Assembly: GCA_003130845.1 (NCBI GenBank)
Contig: QEXW01000034.1
Location: forward strand, 1 to 64,000
Direction of reading: 5' to 3'
Origin: Anaerolineae bacterium
Lineage (GTDB): Bacteria; Chloroflexota; Anaerolineae; Anaerolineales; Villigracilaceae
Length of the DNA: 64,000 bases
Shown: positions 18,447-27,414 of the stretch, one piece after another
Layout of the letters: each line of letters opens with the position of its first letter
Numbering within the stretch: position 1 is the first letter of the stretch
The notes under the pieces: generated by a model
What the model was told of the DNA's origin: nothing
The model's input: the letters and a program-made list of their open reading frames with translations, nothing else
Databases searched by the model: none
Made by a program: the position numbers and the translations under genes

Positions 18447-19301
18447 ATGGATGATGGCTTTTTTCTTAAGCAATCTACTATTGCTATTGTTGGGTTGGGC
18501 TTGATGGGTGGCTCGCTGGCCCTGGCCTTGCGTGGACAGTGTGCTTGTTTGCTGGGCATAGACTCTGACCCTTCTGTCTTGGAACTTGCTCTGCGACAAA
18601 ACATCGTAGACCAAGCCGCAAGTGACCCGGCCACCCTGCTGCCACAGGCTGATTTGGTTATCCTGGCAGCGCCTGTTCCGGCCATCCTCTCCCTGCTTGA
18701 AGACCTGCCCGATTTCACACCCAATCCATGTATTGTGCTAGACCTTGGTTCGACCAAGCGCGCCATTCTAGAAAAAATGGCTGCCCTCCCAGAGCGCTTC
18801 GACCCACTTGGCGGGCATCCCATTTGTGGTAAAGAAAAACTTTCGCTTGCCAATGCCGAGCGCACGCTCTACTACGCCGCACCTTTCATCCTTACTCCGC
18901 TCCCGCGCACTACCTCGCGTGCCCGCTCTGCTGCAGGACAGCTGCTCTCGGTGTTGGGCGCCAAACCCCTGTGGCTCGACCCCGTTGAACATGACCATAT
19001 CCTCGCGCGCACCAGCCATCTTCCTTTCTTACTGGCCTCGGTCTTGGCACTTGCTACCCCGCTAGAATGCGCTCCACTGATTGGCCCAGGCTTTCGCTCC
19101 ACAGCTCGCTTGGCCGGGACACCCTCCAGCATGATGATGGGCATCTTACAAACCAATCGCGAGAACCTTTTGGCTGCTCTTGAAGCCGTACAGGATGAAC
19201 TGGCGTTGCTCACTGCCGCCCTGGCCGATTATGACTATGAAACCGTTCAAGTTACCCTCGATGCAGCGCGCGAAAAATACACCCAATTGATAACCTCATA
19301 A
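18447..19301 (+). CDS. tyrA: Prephenate dehydrogenase
   Basis: NAD-dependent oxidative decarboxylase of 284 residues giving 4-hydroxyphenylpyruvate for tyrosine. The Rossmann motif IVGLGLMGGSLALALRG is near residue 13, followed by VILAAPVPAIL, DLGSTKRAILEKM, the GGHPICGKEK active-site segment and HDHILARTSHLPF-like EHDHILARTSHLPF. There is no ACT or chorismate mutase domain; the mutase is AroH upstream. Only one base separates it from the previous stop. Confidence 0.92.
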   Translation: MDDGFFLKQSTIAIVGLGLMGGSLALALRGQCACLLGIDSDPSVLELALRQNIVDQAASDPATLLPQADLVILAAPVPAILSLLEDLPDFTPNPCIVLDLGSTKRAILEKMAALPERFDPLGGHPICGKEKLSLANAERTLYYAAPFILTPLPRTTSRARSAAGQLLSVLGAKPLWLDPVEHDHILARTSHLPFLLASVLALATPLECAPLIGPGFRSTARLAGTPSSMMMGILQTNRENLLAALEAVQDELALLTAALADYDYETVQVTLDAAREKYTQLITS

Positions 19302-19331
19302 ACCAGATTCTTTGTACACCATCTTGCTCTC

Positions 19332-20618
19332 ATGCTTCCTATTCACCCTATCCTTCACCCTTTGTCTGCCACGGTGCGTGTGCCTGGCTCCAAATCACTC
19401 ACCAATCGCGCCTTGTTGATTGCTGCGCTGGCAAGAGGAACCACCCGCCTGACCAACGCGCTCTTTAGTGATGATTCACGTTACTTTGCCCGCGCTTTAC
19501 AAACGCTGGGATTTGATGTCAGCCTGGATGAAGCCAATGGCGCCATGACCGTCAAGGGGCGTGCAGGTGAAATTCCCGCTTCACAGGCTGAACTTTATAT
19601 TGGGAATGCCGGCACTGCTGCCCGTTTCCTCAGCGCGTTTCTCACCCTGGGGCATGGTGAATACCTTTTGGATGGCGATCCACGCATGAGAGAGCGCCCC
19701 ATCGGTGATTTGGTGGATGCCTTGCATCAACTGGGCGCGGAGGTTGTCTCGCTTAAGGCGCACACCTCGGCGGTGGTTGCGCCTCCGCTCAAAATCACGG
19801 CTCATGGCTTGCCCGGCGGCAAAACCACCCTGGCCGGAGATATTTCCAGTCAATTTCTCTCGGCCTTGTTGATGGTTGCGCCTTATGCTCACGCGCCCGT
19901 TGAGATTGAACTCACCACCCAATTGAACTCTAAACCGTATGTGGATATGACTCTGGCTGTCATGCGTGATTTTGGTGTATCGGTTGAGCGCCATGGTTAT
20001 CAATGGTTTAAGATTGTTCCCCAATGTTACAGAGCACTCCCAGAATACTCCATTGAATCAGATGCCTCGGCAGCCTCCTACTTCTTTGCTGCACCGGCGG
20101 TTTGTGGCGGCCAGGTGCGGGTTGAAAACATCTCCCGCCATTCCATGCAGGGCGATATTGCTTTTTTAGATGTCCTGGAAAAGATGGGCTGCCAAGTGAC
20201 CGCAACATCCAGCGCTATCACGGTGGCTTGTCACTCCTCGCTCGTTGGCATTGAGATTGACATGCGCGACATCCCCGATACAGCCCAAACCCTGGCTGCA
20301 ATTGCCCCGTTTGCCACCTCGCCCACCCACATTTGTGGAATTGCTTCGGCGCGCGTAAAGGAAACGGACCGCATCGCTGCTACATGCACCGAATTGGCGC
20401 GCCTGGGCGTAAAGGTAGAAGAACATGCCGATGGTATGACCATCTACCCTTGTGACCATTTCCAACCGACCACCGTTCAGACCTATAATGACCATCGCAT
20501 GGCAATGGCTTTCTCGTTGATAGGATTGCGCATCCCTGGCCTCACCATCGCCAATCCCGATTGTGTTTCCAAAACCTTTCCCAATTTCTTCACCGTCCTC
20601 AACGCTTTACGCTCATAG
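19332..20618 (+). CDS. aroA: 3-Phosphoshikimate 1-carboxyvinyltransferase (EPSP synthase)
   Basis: EPSP synthase of 428 residues, sixth step of the pathway. Motifs are PGSKSLTNRALLIAAL at the N-terminus, GNAGTAARFLSAFL (about 91-104), the DPRMRERPIGDLVDAL loop, SSQFLSALLM, SIESDASAASYF and the late KETDRIAATCTEL and NDHRMAMAFSL. All look intact. Residue 96 of the classical glyphosate loop region is in GNAGTAARF, the common sensitive (class I-like) form. Confidence 0.95.
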   Translation: MLPIHPILHPLSATVRVPGSKSLTNRALLIAALARGTTRLTNALFSDDSRYFARALQTLGFDVSLDEANGAMTVKGRAGEIPASQAELYIGNAGTAARFLSAFLTLGHGEYLLDGDPRMRERPIGDLVDALHQLGAEVVSLKAHTSAVVAPPLKITAHGLPGGKTTLAGDISSQFLSALLMVAPYAHAPVEIELTTQLNSKPYVDMTLAVMRDFGVSVERHGYQWFKIVPQCYRALPEYSIESDASAASYFFAAPAVCGGQVRVENISRHSMQGDIAFLDVLEKMGCQVTATSSAITVACHSSLVGIEIDMRDIPDTAQTLAAIAPFATSPTHICGIASARVKETDRIAATCTELARLGVKVEEHADGMTIYPCDHFQPTTVQTYNDHRMAMAFSLIGLRIPGLTIANPDCVSKTFPNFFTVLNALRS

Positions 20619-20628
20619 CCGTTTTTCT

Positions 20629-21468
20629 ATGTCATACACGCTTGGCTTGCTTGGCTATCCTCTGGGTCATTCGCTCTCCCCCGTCATTCACACGGCTGCT
20701 CTCAAGGCCTGTGGATTACACGGAACCTATTCGCTCTTCCCAATTCCTCCCGAACACCCCCAAGAACTGCTTGCTTTGCTGGCCCGTTTGCGCGCTGGCG
20801 AGCTGCATGGCCTGAATGTCACCATCCCGCACAAACAGACCGTTTTACCGTTACTGGATGCCCTGACCGAAACCGCTCAAGCGATCGGTGCCGTAAACAC
20901 GATTTTTGTACGGCAAGGGCATCTGATCGGTGATAACACCGATGCGCCAGGCTTCCTGGCAGATGTAACGCGTTTTCTTCAACCGCTTCAGATGCTGGCT
21001 GCAAAATCGGCTCTTGTATTAGGCGCCGGCGGTTCGGCTCGCGCGGTCGTCTATGCGTTGTGCCAGGCGGGTTGGCAAGTTGCTGTGAGCACCCGCCGCC
21101 TCGAGCAAGCCCAAGGTCTGGCAGATTCGCTAAAAACAGCGCATAACCAAATTGAAATCCTTCCCCTAGATGCCCTGCACACATGGACCGGTACTTTGCT
21201 GGTTAACACGACCCCGCTCGGGATGACCCCGCATCTGGAGACCTCCCCCTGGCCTGAGGGGGTTGCTTTGCCCAAAGGCGTAGCGGTGTACGACCTAGTC
21301 TACAACCCACCTGAAACGCGCTTTGTTCGTGAAGCGCGTGCGGCTGGGTCGCCTGCCACAAGCGGTTTGGGAATGCTCATTGAGCAGGCGGCTCTGGCGT
21401 TTGAAATTTGGACTGGACATTCCCCTGCGCGTGCGCTTTTATCCCAAGCGCTTTCACACTCTGCATAG
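20629..21468 (+). CDS. aroE: Shikimate dehydrogenase
   Basis: NADPH-dependent reduction of 3-dehydroshikimate, 279 residues. The substrate-binding motif is LGYPLGHSLSPVIH, catalytic Lys is in NVTIPHKQTVLP, and NTDAPGF, LGAGGSARAVVYAL and the late GLGMLIEQAALAFE are present. The start was chosen at the ATG giving MSYTLGLLGYP; a longer in-frame reading upstream overlaps the aroA end and is likely spurious. Confidence 0.94.
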   Translation: MSYTLGLLGYPLGHSLSPVIHTAALKACGLHGTYSLFPIPPEHPQELLALLARLRAGELHGLNVTIPHKQTVLPLLDALTETAQAIGAVNTIFVRQGHLIGDNTDAPGFLADVTRFLQPLQMLAAKSALVLGAGGSARAVVYALCQAGWQVAVSTRRLEQAQGLADSLKTAHNQIEILPLDALHTWTGTLLVNTTPLGMTPHLETSPWPEGVALPKGVAVYDLVYNPPETRFVREARAAGSPATSGLGMLIEQAALAFEIWTGHSPARALLSQALSHSA

Positions 21469-21529
21469 CCTATTGGTTGGCCTTTTGTTTAATGCCTGGT
21501 CAACCCATACCAAACCCTGGATGCTGATT

Positions 21530-22705
21530 ATGTTACGCTTTCTTACTGCTGGAGAGTCACACGGGCCTTCTCTGACCGCTATCCTTGATGGAATTCCGGC
21601 TGGATTACCGCTCACTCCTGAAATTATTAATCATCAACTTGCTCGCCGCCAACAAGGCTACGGTTCTGGCGGGCGGATGAAAATTGAAACCGACATCGTT
21701 CACATTTTAGGTGGTGTAATGGGCGGCGAAACCACCGGCGCGCCGATTGCTCTTTTGGTCGAAAATGCCGACCACGCAAAATGGAAAAATAAACCCATCC
21801 CACCCTTCACGGCCCCCCGTCCTGGTCATGCCGATTTGACGGGTGCCATCAAATATGGCTATCGTGACCTGCGCCCCGCCCTAGAGCGTGCCTCCGCCCG
21901 CGAAACCACCATGCGGGTAGCAGCTGGCGCAATTTGTAAACATTTGCTTGAACAGTTCGGCATCCTTATTGGCGGATATGTTCAAGCCATTGGTGAAATT
22001 CAAGCCAATTTACATGCTATGCCATACCTCGCACGTTTTGCCGCTGCCGAAGCCTCCGATGTACGCTGTCCTGACCTGAGCGCGGCGGAACGGATGAGAG
22101 CGCGGATTGAAGCAATCATTCACGGCAAAGATACGCTCGGCGGGGTGTTAGAAATTGTGGCCCTTAACGTCCCGCCTGGCTTGGGCAGTTATGCGCAATG
22201 GGACCGCCGGTTAGAAGCGCGTTTGGCACAAGCCGTGATGAGCGTTCAGGCCATTAAAGGCGTCGAAATTGGTGATGCCTTTGAAAATGCTCGCTTACCC
22301 GGCACGCAAGCCCACGATGCAGTTACTCTTCAGGCTCAGGCAGAAGATGCCTTGCTGCGTCCTACCAACCGCGCTGGCGGCACCGAAGGTGGCATTTCCA
22401 ATGGGCAGCCGATTGTCATTCGCGCCGCCATGAAGCCAATCGCTACCACACTCACGCCCCAAATGACAGTAGACCTGGCGACCGGCCAGCCAGGACCCAC
22501 CAAATACGAGCGCTCTGATTTTTGCCCTGTGCCGCGCGCCGTTCCCATTTTGGAAGCAATGGTAGCCTTCGTCCTGGCGGATTCTCTGCTTGAAAAATTA
22601 GGTGGCGACTCGCTGACCGAGATGAAACCTCGTTTCCAAGCCTTGCGCCAAGCCCGCCTAACAGATTTGCCGATGGATAACCAAGAACATGTGTGGTGGG
22701 ACTGA
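21530..22705 (+). CDS. aroC: Chorismate synthase
   Basis: FMN-dependent enzyme of 391 residues forming chorismate, last step of the pathway. Signatures are FLTAGESHGPSLTAILDG near the N-terminus, RRQQGYGSGGRMKIE, GHADLTGAIKYGYRDLRPALERASARETTMR and the late PVPRAVPILEAMVAFVLAD-type end. The in-frame upstream extension (from 21323) overlaps aroE and lacks family similarity. An ATG 9 bases upstream is an alternative start. Confidence 0.95.
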   Translation: MLRFLTAGESHGPSLTAILDGIPAGLPLTPEIINHQLARRQQGYGSGGRMKIETDIVHILGGVMGGETTGAPIALLVENADHAKWKNKPIPPFTAPRPGHADLTGAIKYGYRDLRPALERASARETTMRVAAGAICKHLLEQFGILIGGYVQAIGEIQANLHAMPYLARFAAAEASDVRCPDLSAAERMRARIEAIIHGKDTLGGVLEIVALNVPPGLGSYAQWDRRLEARLAQAVMSVQAIKGVEIGDAFENARLPGTQAHDAVTLQAQAEDALLRPTNRAGGTEGGISNGQPIVIRAAMKPIATTLTPQMTVDLATGQPGPTKYERSDFCPVPRAVPILEAMVAFVLADSLLEKLGGDSLTEMKPRFQALRQARLTDLPMDNQEHVWWD

Positions 22706-24327
22706 TGACAGCCAGCCCAAAACGTGATAAATTTATGCGCAAACCACCTCACTTTGTTGACCATCGCATGAATCATATCTTCCTCTATGGCCCCCCTGGT
22801 TCCGGTAAAAGTAGCGTTGGGCGCGTTCTGGCGTCTAACCTGGAGATGGAATTTGTAGACCTCGATGCAGAAATTGTGGCTTTCACCGGCCAAACCATTG
22901 CCCAAATCATGGCAGAATGGGGCGAATCAGGCTTTCGCGACATTGAAAGCACCGCTTTACGCCGTGTCACCAAAGGCCCGCCCCGCGTGATTGCCTTGGG
23001 TGGAGGCGCCTTGTTACGCGCCCAAAATCGCTCACACGCCGAATCAAAAGGCGTAGTGATTGCCTTGACGGCCCAAATGGAAACGCTCCAGGAACGCATC
23101 GCCCAAGACGTTGTGGAACGCCCCCTGCTGGCCGATGACCTGCCCGGCAAATTGGCTCGCTTACTCGAACGCCGCTCGGACCATTACCGTTCCTACGATT
23201 TGCGCGTAGCCACTGATGGGCTGACCCCGGAAGACGTGGCCTGGTACATCCAAACCATGATTGGGCGCTTCCGTGTACGTGGCATGGGGCAGCCCTACGA
23301 TGTTGTTGTCCAACCTGGCGGCTTTGATACCTTGCCAGATTGGTTACGCCGCTGCGGTTTGGATGATGGGCCGATGGTCATCGTCAGCGATGAAAACGTC
23401 GCCCCGCTCTACGCTGAACGATTGATGAAACTGCTGCGCCGTGCCGGCATTTATTCAACGTTGGTGACCATTCCTGCAGGAGAACAGTACAAAACGCTCG
23501 AAACTGTCACAGCCCTATGGCGTAAGTTTTTGACGATGGGTTTAGACCGAAAAAGCACCTTGCTCGCCTTGGGTGGGGGAGTGGTGGGTGACCTCGCCGG
23601 ATTCGCCGCCGCAACCTTTATGCGCGGCATGAATTGGGTCGTTTTGCCCAGCACCCTCTTGGCGATGGTAGATGCCTCTATGGGGGGCAAGACCGGCTTT
23701 GACTTGCCCGAAGGCAAGAACCTGGTCGGAGCGTTTTACCCCCCAAAACTGGTGTTTGCCAACCCGTTTATGCTTTCTACCCTCGCCGATGCCGAGCTGC
23801 GCTCTGGCCTAGCAGAAGTGGTCAAACATGGCGTCATTGCCGACCCTGCTCTCTTCACCCTCTGTTCCGGTGGGCTAGAAGCCGTAAAAGATGATGTGAC
23901 CCAAATTGTGCAACGTGCGATGGCCGTCAAAGTCCAAATCATCGAAGTCGACCCTTACGAAAAAGGCATTCGTGCCGCCCTCAACTTTGGACACACGGTT
24001 GGACATGCCATCGAAAAAGTCTCCGACTACCGCATTCGACATGGTGAAGCCGTTTCTATGGGCATGGTGGCAGAAGCCCGCCTGGCTGAACGTTTGTGGG
24101 TTTGCTCCAAAGGCTTGGCAAATCGCATTGCCGCCACACTCACTAGTTTGGGTTTACCCACCGAAATCCCACCCGATTTGCCGCGCGAGGCCCTGCTCGC
24201 CGCCATGAAGCATGACAAGAAGCGTAAAGGCGGCGTCGTTCACTTTGCCCTGCCTGAGGAGATTGGCAAAATGCAAGTAGGTGTGGCATTGGATGACCCA
24301 AGCCTGGTCTTTGAGGAGAGAAAATGA
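22705..24327 (+). CDS. aroKB: Shikimate kinase / 3-dehydroquinate synthase fusion
   Basis: A single 540-residue protein carrying two enzymes. The N-terminal part is shikimate kinase (about 22-180) with P-loop YGPPGSGKSSVGRVLA, LDAEIV, FRDIESTAL and GGGALLR. The C-terminal part is dehydroquinate synthase (about 195-535) with PAGEQYKTLE, GGGVVGDLAGFAAATFMRG, DASMGGKTGFDLPEGKNL, the metal ligands around EVVKHGVI and NFGHTVGHAIE. These are the fifth and second steps, so they are not consecutive. The start overlaps the aroC stop by one base (TGATG). A later ATG at 22768 would start directly at the kinase. Confidence 0.93.
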   Translation: MTASPKRDKFMRKPPHFVDHRMNHIFLYGPPGSGKSSVGRVLASNLEMEFVDLDAEIVAFTGQTIAQIMAEWGESGFRDIESTALRRVTKGPPRVIALGGGALLRAQNRSHAESKGVVIALTAQMETLQERIAQDVVERPLLADDLPGKLARLLERRSDHYRSYDLRVATDGLTPEDVAWYIQTMIGRFRVRGMGQPYDVVVQPGGFDTLPDWLRRCGLDDGPMVIVSDENVAPLYAERLMKLLRRAGIYSTLVTIPAGEQYKTLETVTALWRKFLTMGLDRKSTLLALGGGVVGDLAGFAAATFMRGMNWVVLPSTLLAMVDASMGGKTGFDLPEGKNLVGAFYPPKLVFANPFMLSTLADAELRSGLAEVVKHGVIADPALFTLCSGGLEAVKDDVTQIVQRAMAVKVQIIEVDPYEKGIRAALNFGHTVGHAIEKVSDYRIRHGEAVSMGMVAEARLAERLWVCSKGLANRIAATLTSLGLPTEIPPDLPREALLAAMKHDKKRKGGVVHFALPEEIGKMQVGVALDDPSLVFEERK

Positions 24328-24761
24328 CTGCGCTCCTGGTTTTGCATGGCCCAAACTTAAATCTGCTTGGCACACGTGAGCCGGATGTGTATGGCCGCTT
24401 GACCTTAGATGAAATCAATGCCCGCTGCATAGCCCTAGGGCAAGAATTAGGCGTTGAAGTGCGCTGTCTCCAATCCAACCACGAAGGCGCACTCATAGAC
24501 GCCCTGCACGAGGCCCGCACCTGGGCTGCCGGCGTGGTCTTCAACCCGGGCGGTTATACCCATACCTCGGTGGCTCTGCGCGATGCGATTGCTGCCATTG
24601 GCCTACCGGTCATCGAAGTCCACCTTTCCAATGTCTATGCCCGCGAGGACTTTCGACACAAATCGCTTATTTCGGCAGTGTGCCGAGGCAAAATTACCGG
24701 CTTGGGTTGGCGTTCGTACACACTTGCCATCCGATTTCTGTTCGAGATGTTAAACGAGTAA
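24324..24761 (+). CDS. aroQ: 3-Dehydroquinate dehydratase, type II
   Basis: Small dodecameric-type dehydroquinase of 145 residues, third step of the pathway. Motifs are VLHGPNLNLLGTREPDVYG with the catalytic Tyr, QSNHEGALIDALHEA, FNPGGYTHTSVALRDAI and IEVHLSNVYAREDFRHKS. It overlaps the aroKB stop by four bases (ATGA), so the two are likely translationally coupled. It completes the set of seven shikimate activities in this operon. Confidence 0.95.
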   Translation: MTALLVLHGPNLNLLGTREPDVYGRLTLDEINARCIALGQELGVEVRCLQSNHEGALIDALHEARTWAAGVVFNPGGYTHTSVALRDAIAAIGLPVIEVHLSNVYAREDFRHKSLISAVCRGKITGLGWRSYTLAIRFLFEMLNE

Positions 24762-24888
24762 GAAGGCTCCCTCATTTCCACCCGGCACACTTCGACCATT
24801 ATCTAAATAAGCGAGATGGGGTAAAATTCGTACACATCTAAATTCTTCTTTGTGCAAGCCGCACTGCAACAACCTTTCGGAGACCCTG

Positions 24889-26391
24889 ATGAACGAAACC
24901 TATCACCAACTTAAAGCCCGTTTGGCCGAAATCGCCGATTTGAATCATGCCGCTGCGCTCATCGGCTGGGACCAGCAAGTCTACATGCCGCCTGCGGCTG
25001 CCGAAGAGCACGGCAATATGCTTGGCACGCTTGGAAAAATTGCCCACGAAAAATTTACCTCCGACGAAATGGGCAAATTGCTTGAAGAACTCAAAAAAGA
25101 ACTGCCCAATCTCGACCCCGATTCCGAAGAGTATCGTCTGATTAAAGTGACTGCCAAAGACTACGACCGTGCGACCTGCGTTCCGGCTGATTTCGTTGTT
25201 GAACAGGCACAGGTCACTGCCTTGGCACACCAGGCCTGGGCCGAAGCCCGCGCCAAGAGCGAGTTTGGCATCTTTCAACCCCACTTGGAAAAAATCCTAG
25301 ACCTTGTTCGCCGGTACGTCACCTTCTTCCCGCCGGCAGACCACCCCTACGATACCTTGCTCGACAACTTCGAGCCTGGCATGAAAACTGCCGAAGTGCA
25401 GGCCATTTTTGACGCACTGCGTCCTCAACAGGTTGAACTGATTCGCGCCATTAGCGAGCGCCCACAAGTCGAAGATTCCTTCCTGCACCTGGAATATGAC
25501 GAAAAAAGCATGTGGGATTTCAGCGTTGAGATTGCCACCGCCTTTGGCTATGATTGGAAGCGCGGACGCCAAGACCCCACCGTTCACCCGTTCTGCACTT
25601 CTTTTGGCAGCAACGATGTGCGCATCACTTCTCGCTGGGTTCCAAACCTACCCTTTGCCCTGCTTTTTGGCACCATGCACGAGACAGGGCATGCTCTGTA
25701 TGAACAGGGCGTTGGCAGCGTGTGGAGCCGCACCCCGCTGGAAAGTGGCGCTTCACTCGGCATCCACGAATCGCAAAGCCGCATGTGGGAAAACCTGGTC
25801 GGTCGCTCCCTGCCCTTCTGGGAATACTTTTACCCCAAACTGCAAGCACGTTTCCCGGCGCAGCTTGGCAACGTTAGCCTACATCAATTCTATCGCGCCA
25901 TCAACAAGGTGCAACCTTCCCTCATTCGCGTCGAGGCCGACGAAGCCACCTATAACTTACACATTATGCTGCGCTTAGAAATCGAAATTGCCATGCTGGA
26001 AGGAAAGGTGACCGTCAAGGACTTGCCCGAATTGTGGAACACCAAAATGCAAGATTACCTCGGTCTGACCCCGCCCAATGATGCCCTAGGTGTTTTGCAA
26101 GATGTCCATTGGTCGGGCGGTATGATTGGCTACTTCTCCACGTATGCCTTAGGCAACATCATTTCTGCCCAGCTCTGGGACAAATTTAACGCCATCAACC
26201 CGCAACTGGAAGACCAAATGCGCTCTGGCGATTTTTCCGCGCTGCTCTCTTGGCTGCGCGTCAAAATTCACCAATACGGGCGCAAATACGAGCCGCAAGA
26301 ACTTGTTCAGCGTGTGACCGGCTCCAAAATTGACTCTGCGCCGTATGTCCGCTACTTGCGCAAAAAATACACCGAAATTTACGAACTGTAG
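24889..26391 (+). CDS. Carboxypeptidase Taq-type (M32) metallopeptidase
   Basis: Zinc carboxypeptidase of 500 residues that removes C-terminal amino acids in the cytoplasm. The zinc site HETGH (264-268) and the family motif HESQSRMWEN are present, with FRxxYNLH-like ATYNLHIMLRLEIE further on. It is full length for the family. The spacer before it holds TTATCT, 17 bases and TAAAAT (about 24802-24830), a weak promoter candidate, so it may be separately transcribed from the shikimate operon. Confidence 0.9.
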   Translation: MNETYHQLKARLAEIADLNHAAALIGWDQQVYMPPAAAEEHGNMLGTLGKIAHEKFTSDEMGKLLEELKKELPNLDPDSEEYRLIKVTAKDYDRATCVPADFVVEQAQVTALAHQAWAEARAKSEFGIFQPHLEKILDLVRRYVTFFPPADHPYDTLLDNFEPGMKTAEVQAIFDALRPQQVELIRAISERPQVEDSFLHLEYDEKSMWDFSVEIATAFGYDWKRGRQDPTVHPFCTSFGSNDVRITSRWVPNLPFALLFGTMHETGHALYEQGVGSVWSRTPLESGASLGIHESQSRMWENLVGRSLPFWEYFYPKLQARFPAQLGNVSLHQFYRAINKVQPSLIRVEADEATYNLHIMLRLEIEIAMLEGKVTVKDLPELWNTKMQDYLGLTPPNDALGVLQDVHWSGGMIGYFSTYALGNIISAQLWDKFNAINPQLEDQMRSGDFSALLSWLRVKIHQYGRKYEPQELVQRVTGSKIDSAPYVRYLRKKYTEIYEL

Positions 26392-26399
26392 TACACTCC

Positions 26400-26423
26400 C
26401 CTCCCGCAGCAAACTGCGGGAGG
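26400..26423 (+). promoter_or_regulatory. Hairpin covering the ribosome binding site of the next gene
   Basis: CCTCCCGCA (26400-26408) pairs perfectly with TGCGGGAGG (26415-26423) around a 6-base loop. The right arm contains the GGGAGG that serves as Shine-Dalgarno sequence for the ATG at 26434. It may hide the site, or act as a weak terminator for the peptidase gene, but no T-run follows. Confidence 0.6.
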
Positions 26424-26433
26424 TTCTCTAAAT

Positions 26434-27414
26434 ATGCGCAACGTACTTTTTCTCGTCCTGATTTTGGCTTTGCTTGGTTGTACCAGGCTAGAACAAGCAG
26501 CTCCCTTGGCAATTGAAACGCCCCAACCGGTTTTAGAACAAGAAACACTGTCCCCTGCCGGAGTAGAAATCTCTCCTACTGTAGCCGCGCTTCCGTTAAG
26601 TGGTCCAACACTCACTGCCACGTTTCCCACTATCCTTTCCGAACCGACCCTTACCCCCACCGTTGCCCTGCTCACCCCTTCTGCCACTTCCCCTTGGCGG
26701 CGCACCCGCACACCTTCCCCCACTCCCACCATCACGCTCACCCCCACCCTGGATGTGACCACACGCATCCCGCTGCGAATTGTCTCACCAGGACCGCTTT
26801 CCAAAGTGGTTTCGCCTATTCCATTTATTGTCCATATTACCCCTGATTACACCGGATTGACGCGCATTGAACTCATCGGCGAAGATGGACGTGAACTTTA
26901 CCGTAAAGTCTTCAAAACCTATTCAAACATTGGCTACTTTACCCGCGTAGATGAAAAAATCACTTTCCAAATTCCCGGCGCTGCAGAAATTGCGCGTTTG
27001 CAAATTAGCACCTATGACCCCAAGGGAAACATCCTTGCCTTCAACTCTGTTCGCCTTTTGCTTCTTTCAACTGGAGAAAACCAGTTTACCCCACCCTACC
27101 CTGCACAAGACCGCATCGGTTTGCGCCTAAAGCGCGAAGCCGAGATTGCAGGCGGCACCCTAAACTTAGAAGGTGAAATTAACCCGATTAACGACACCCC
27201 GTTGATTATTGAACTGTTTGACCCCGATGGTCGTATTGTTGGTTCACGCCTGGTACAACTGGCCCCCGCCGATGGGAAATTCCAACCTTTCCGTACCGAC
27301 ATTCCGTACCAAGTTTTAGAACGTACGCCCATTCGTCTGGTTCTACGGCAGTCTGACGACCGCATCAGTGGACTGGCGTACCTCTATAGCTTGCCCATTT
27401 TTCTTAGTCCGTAA
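26434..27414 (+). CDS. Lipoprotein with Thr/Pro-rich linker and beta-sandwich domains
   Basis: A 326-residue predicted lipoprotein: hydrophobic signal sequence ending in lipobox LLGC (Cys16), then a Thr/Pro-rich linker (about 20-105), then two beta-rich domains (about 112-215 and 225-322). The second domain has Ig-like phrases such as LNLEGEINPINDTPLIIELF. I do not recognise a specific family, and a Gmad2/Ig-like fold is only a guess. It should be anchored outside the cytoplasmic membrane. It converges on plsC, and the two stops overlap by 11 bases. Confidence 0.75.
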   Translation: MRNVLFLVLILALLGCTRLEQAAPLAIETPQPVLEQETLSPAGVEISPTVAALPLSGPTLTATFPTILSEPTLTPTVALLTPSATSPWRRTRTPSPTPTITLTPTLDVTTRIPLRIVSPGPLSKVVSPIPFIVHITPDYTGLTRIELIGEDGRELYRKVFKTYSNIGYFTRVDEKITFQIPGAAEIARLQISTYDPKGNILAFNSVRLLLLSTGENQFTPPYPAQDRIGLRLKREAEIAGGTLNLEGEINPINDTPLIIELFDPDGRIVGSRLVQLAPADGKFQPFRTDIPYQVLERTPIRLVLRQSDDRISGLAYLYSLPIFLSP

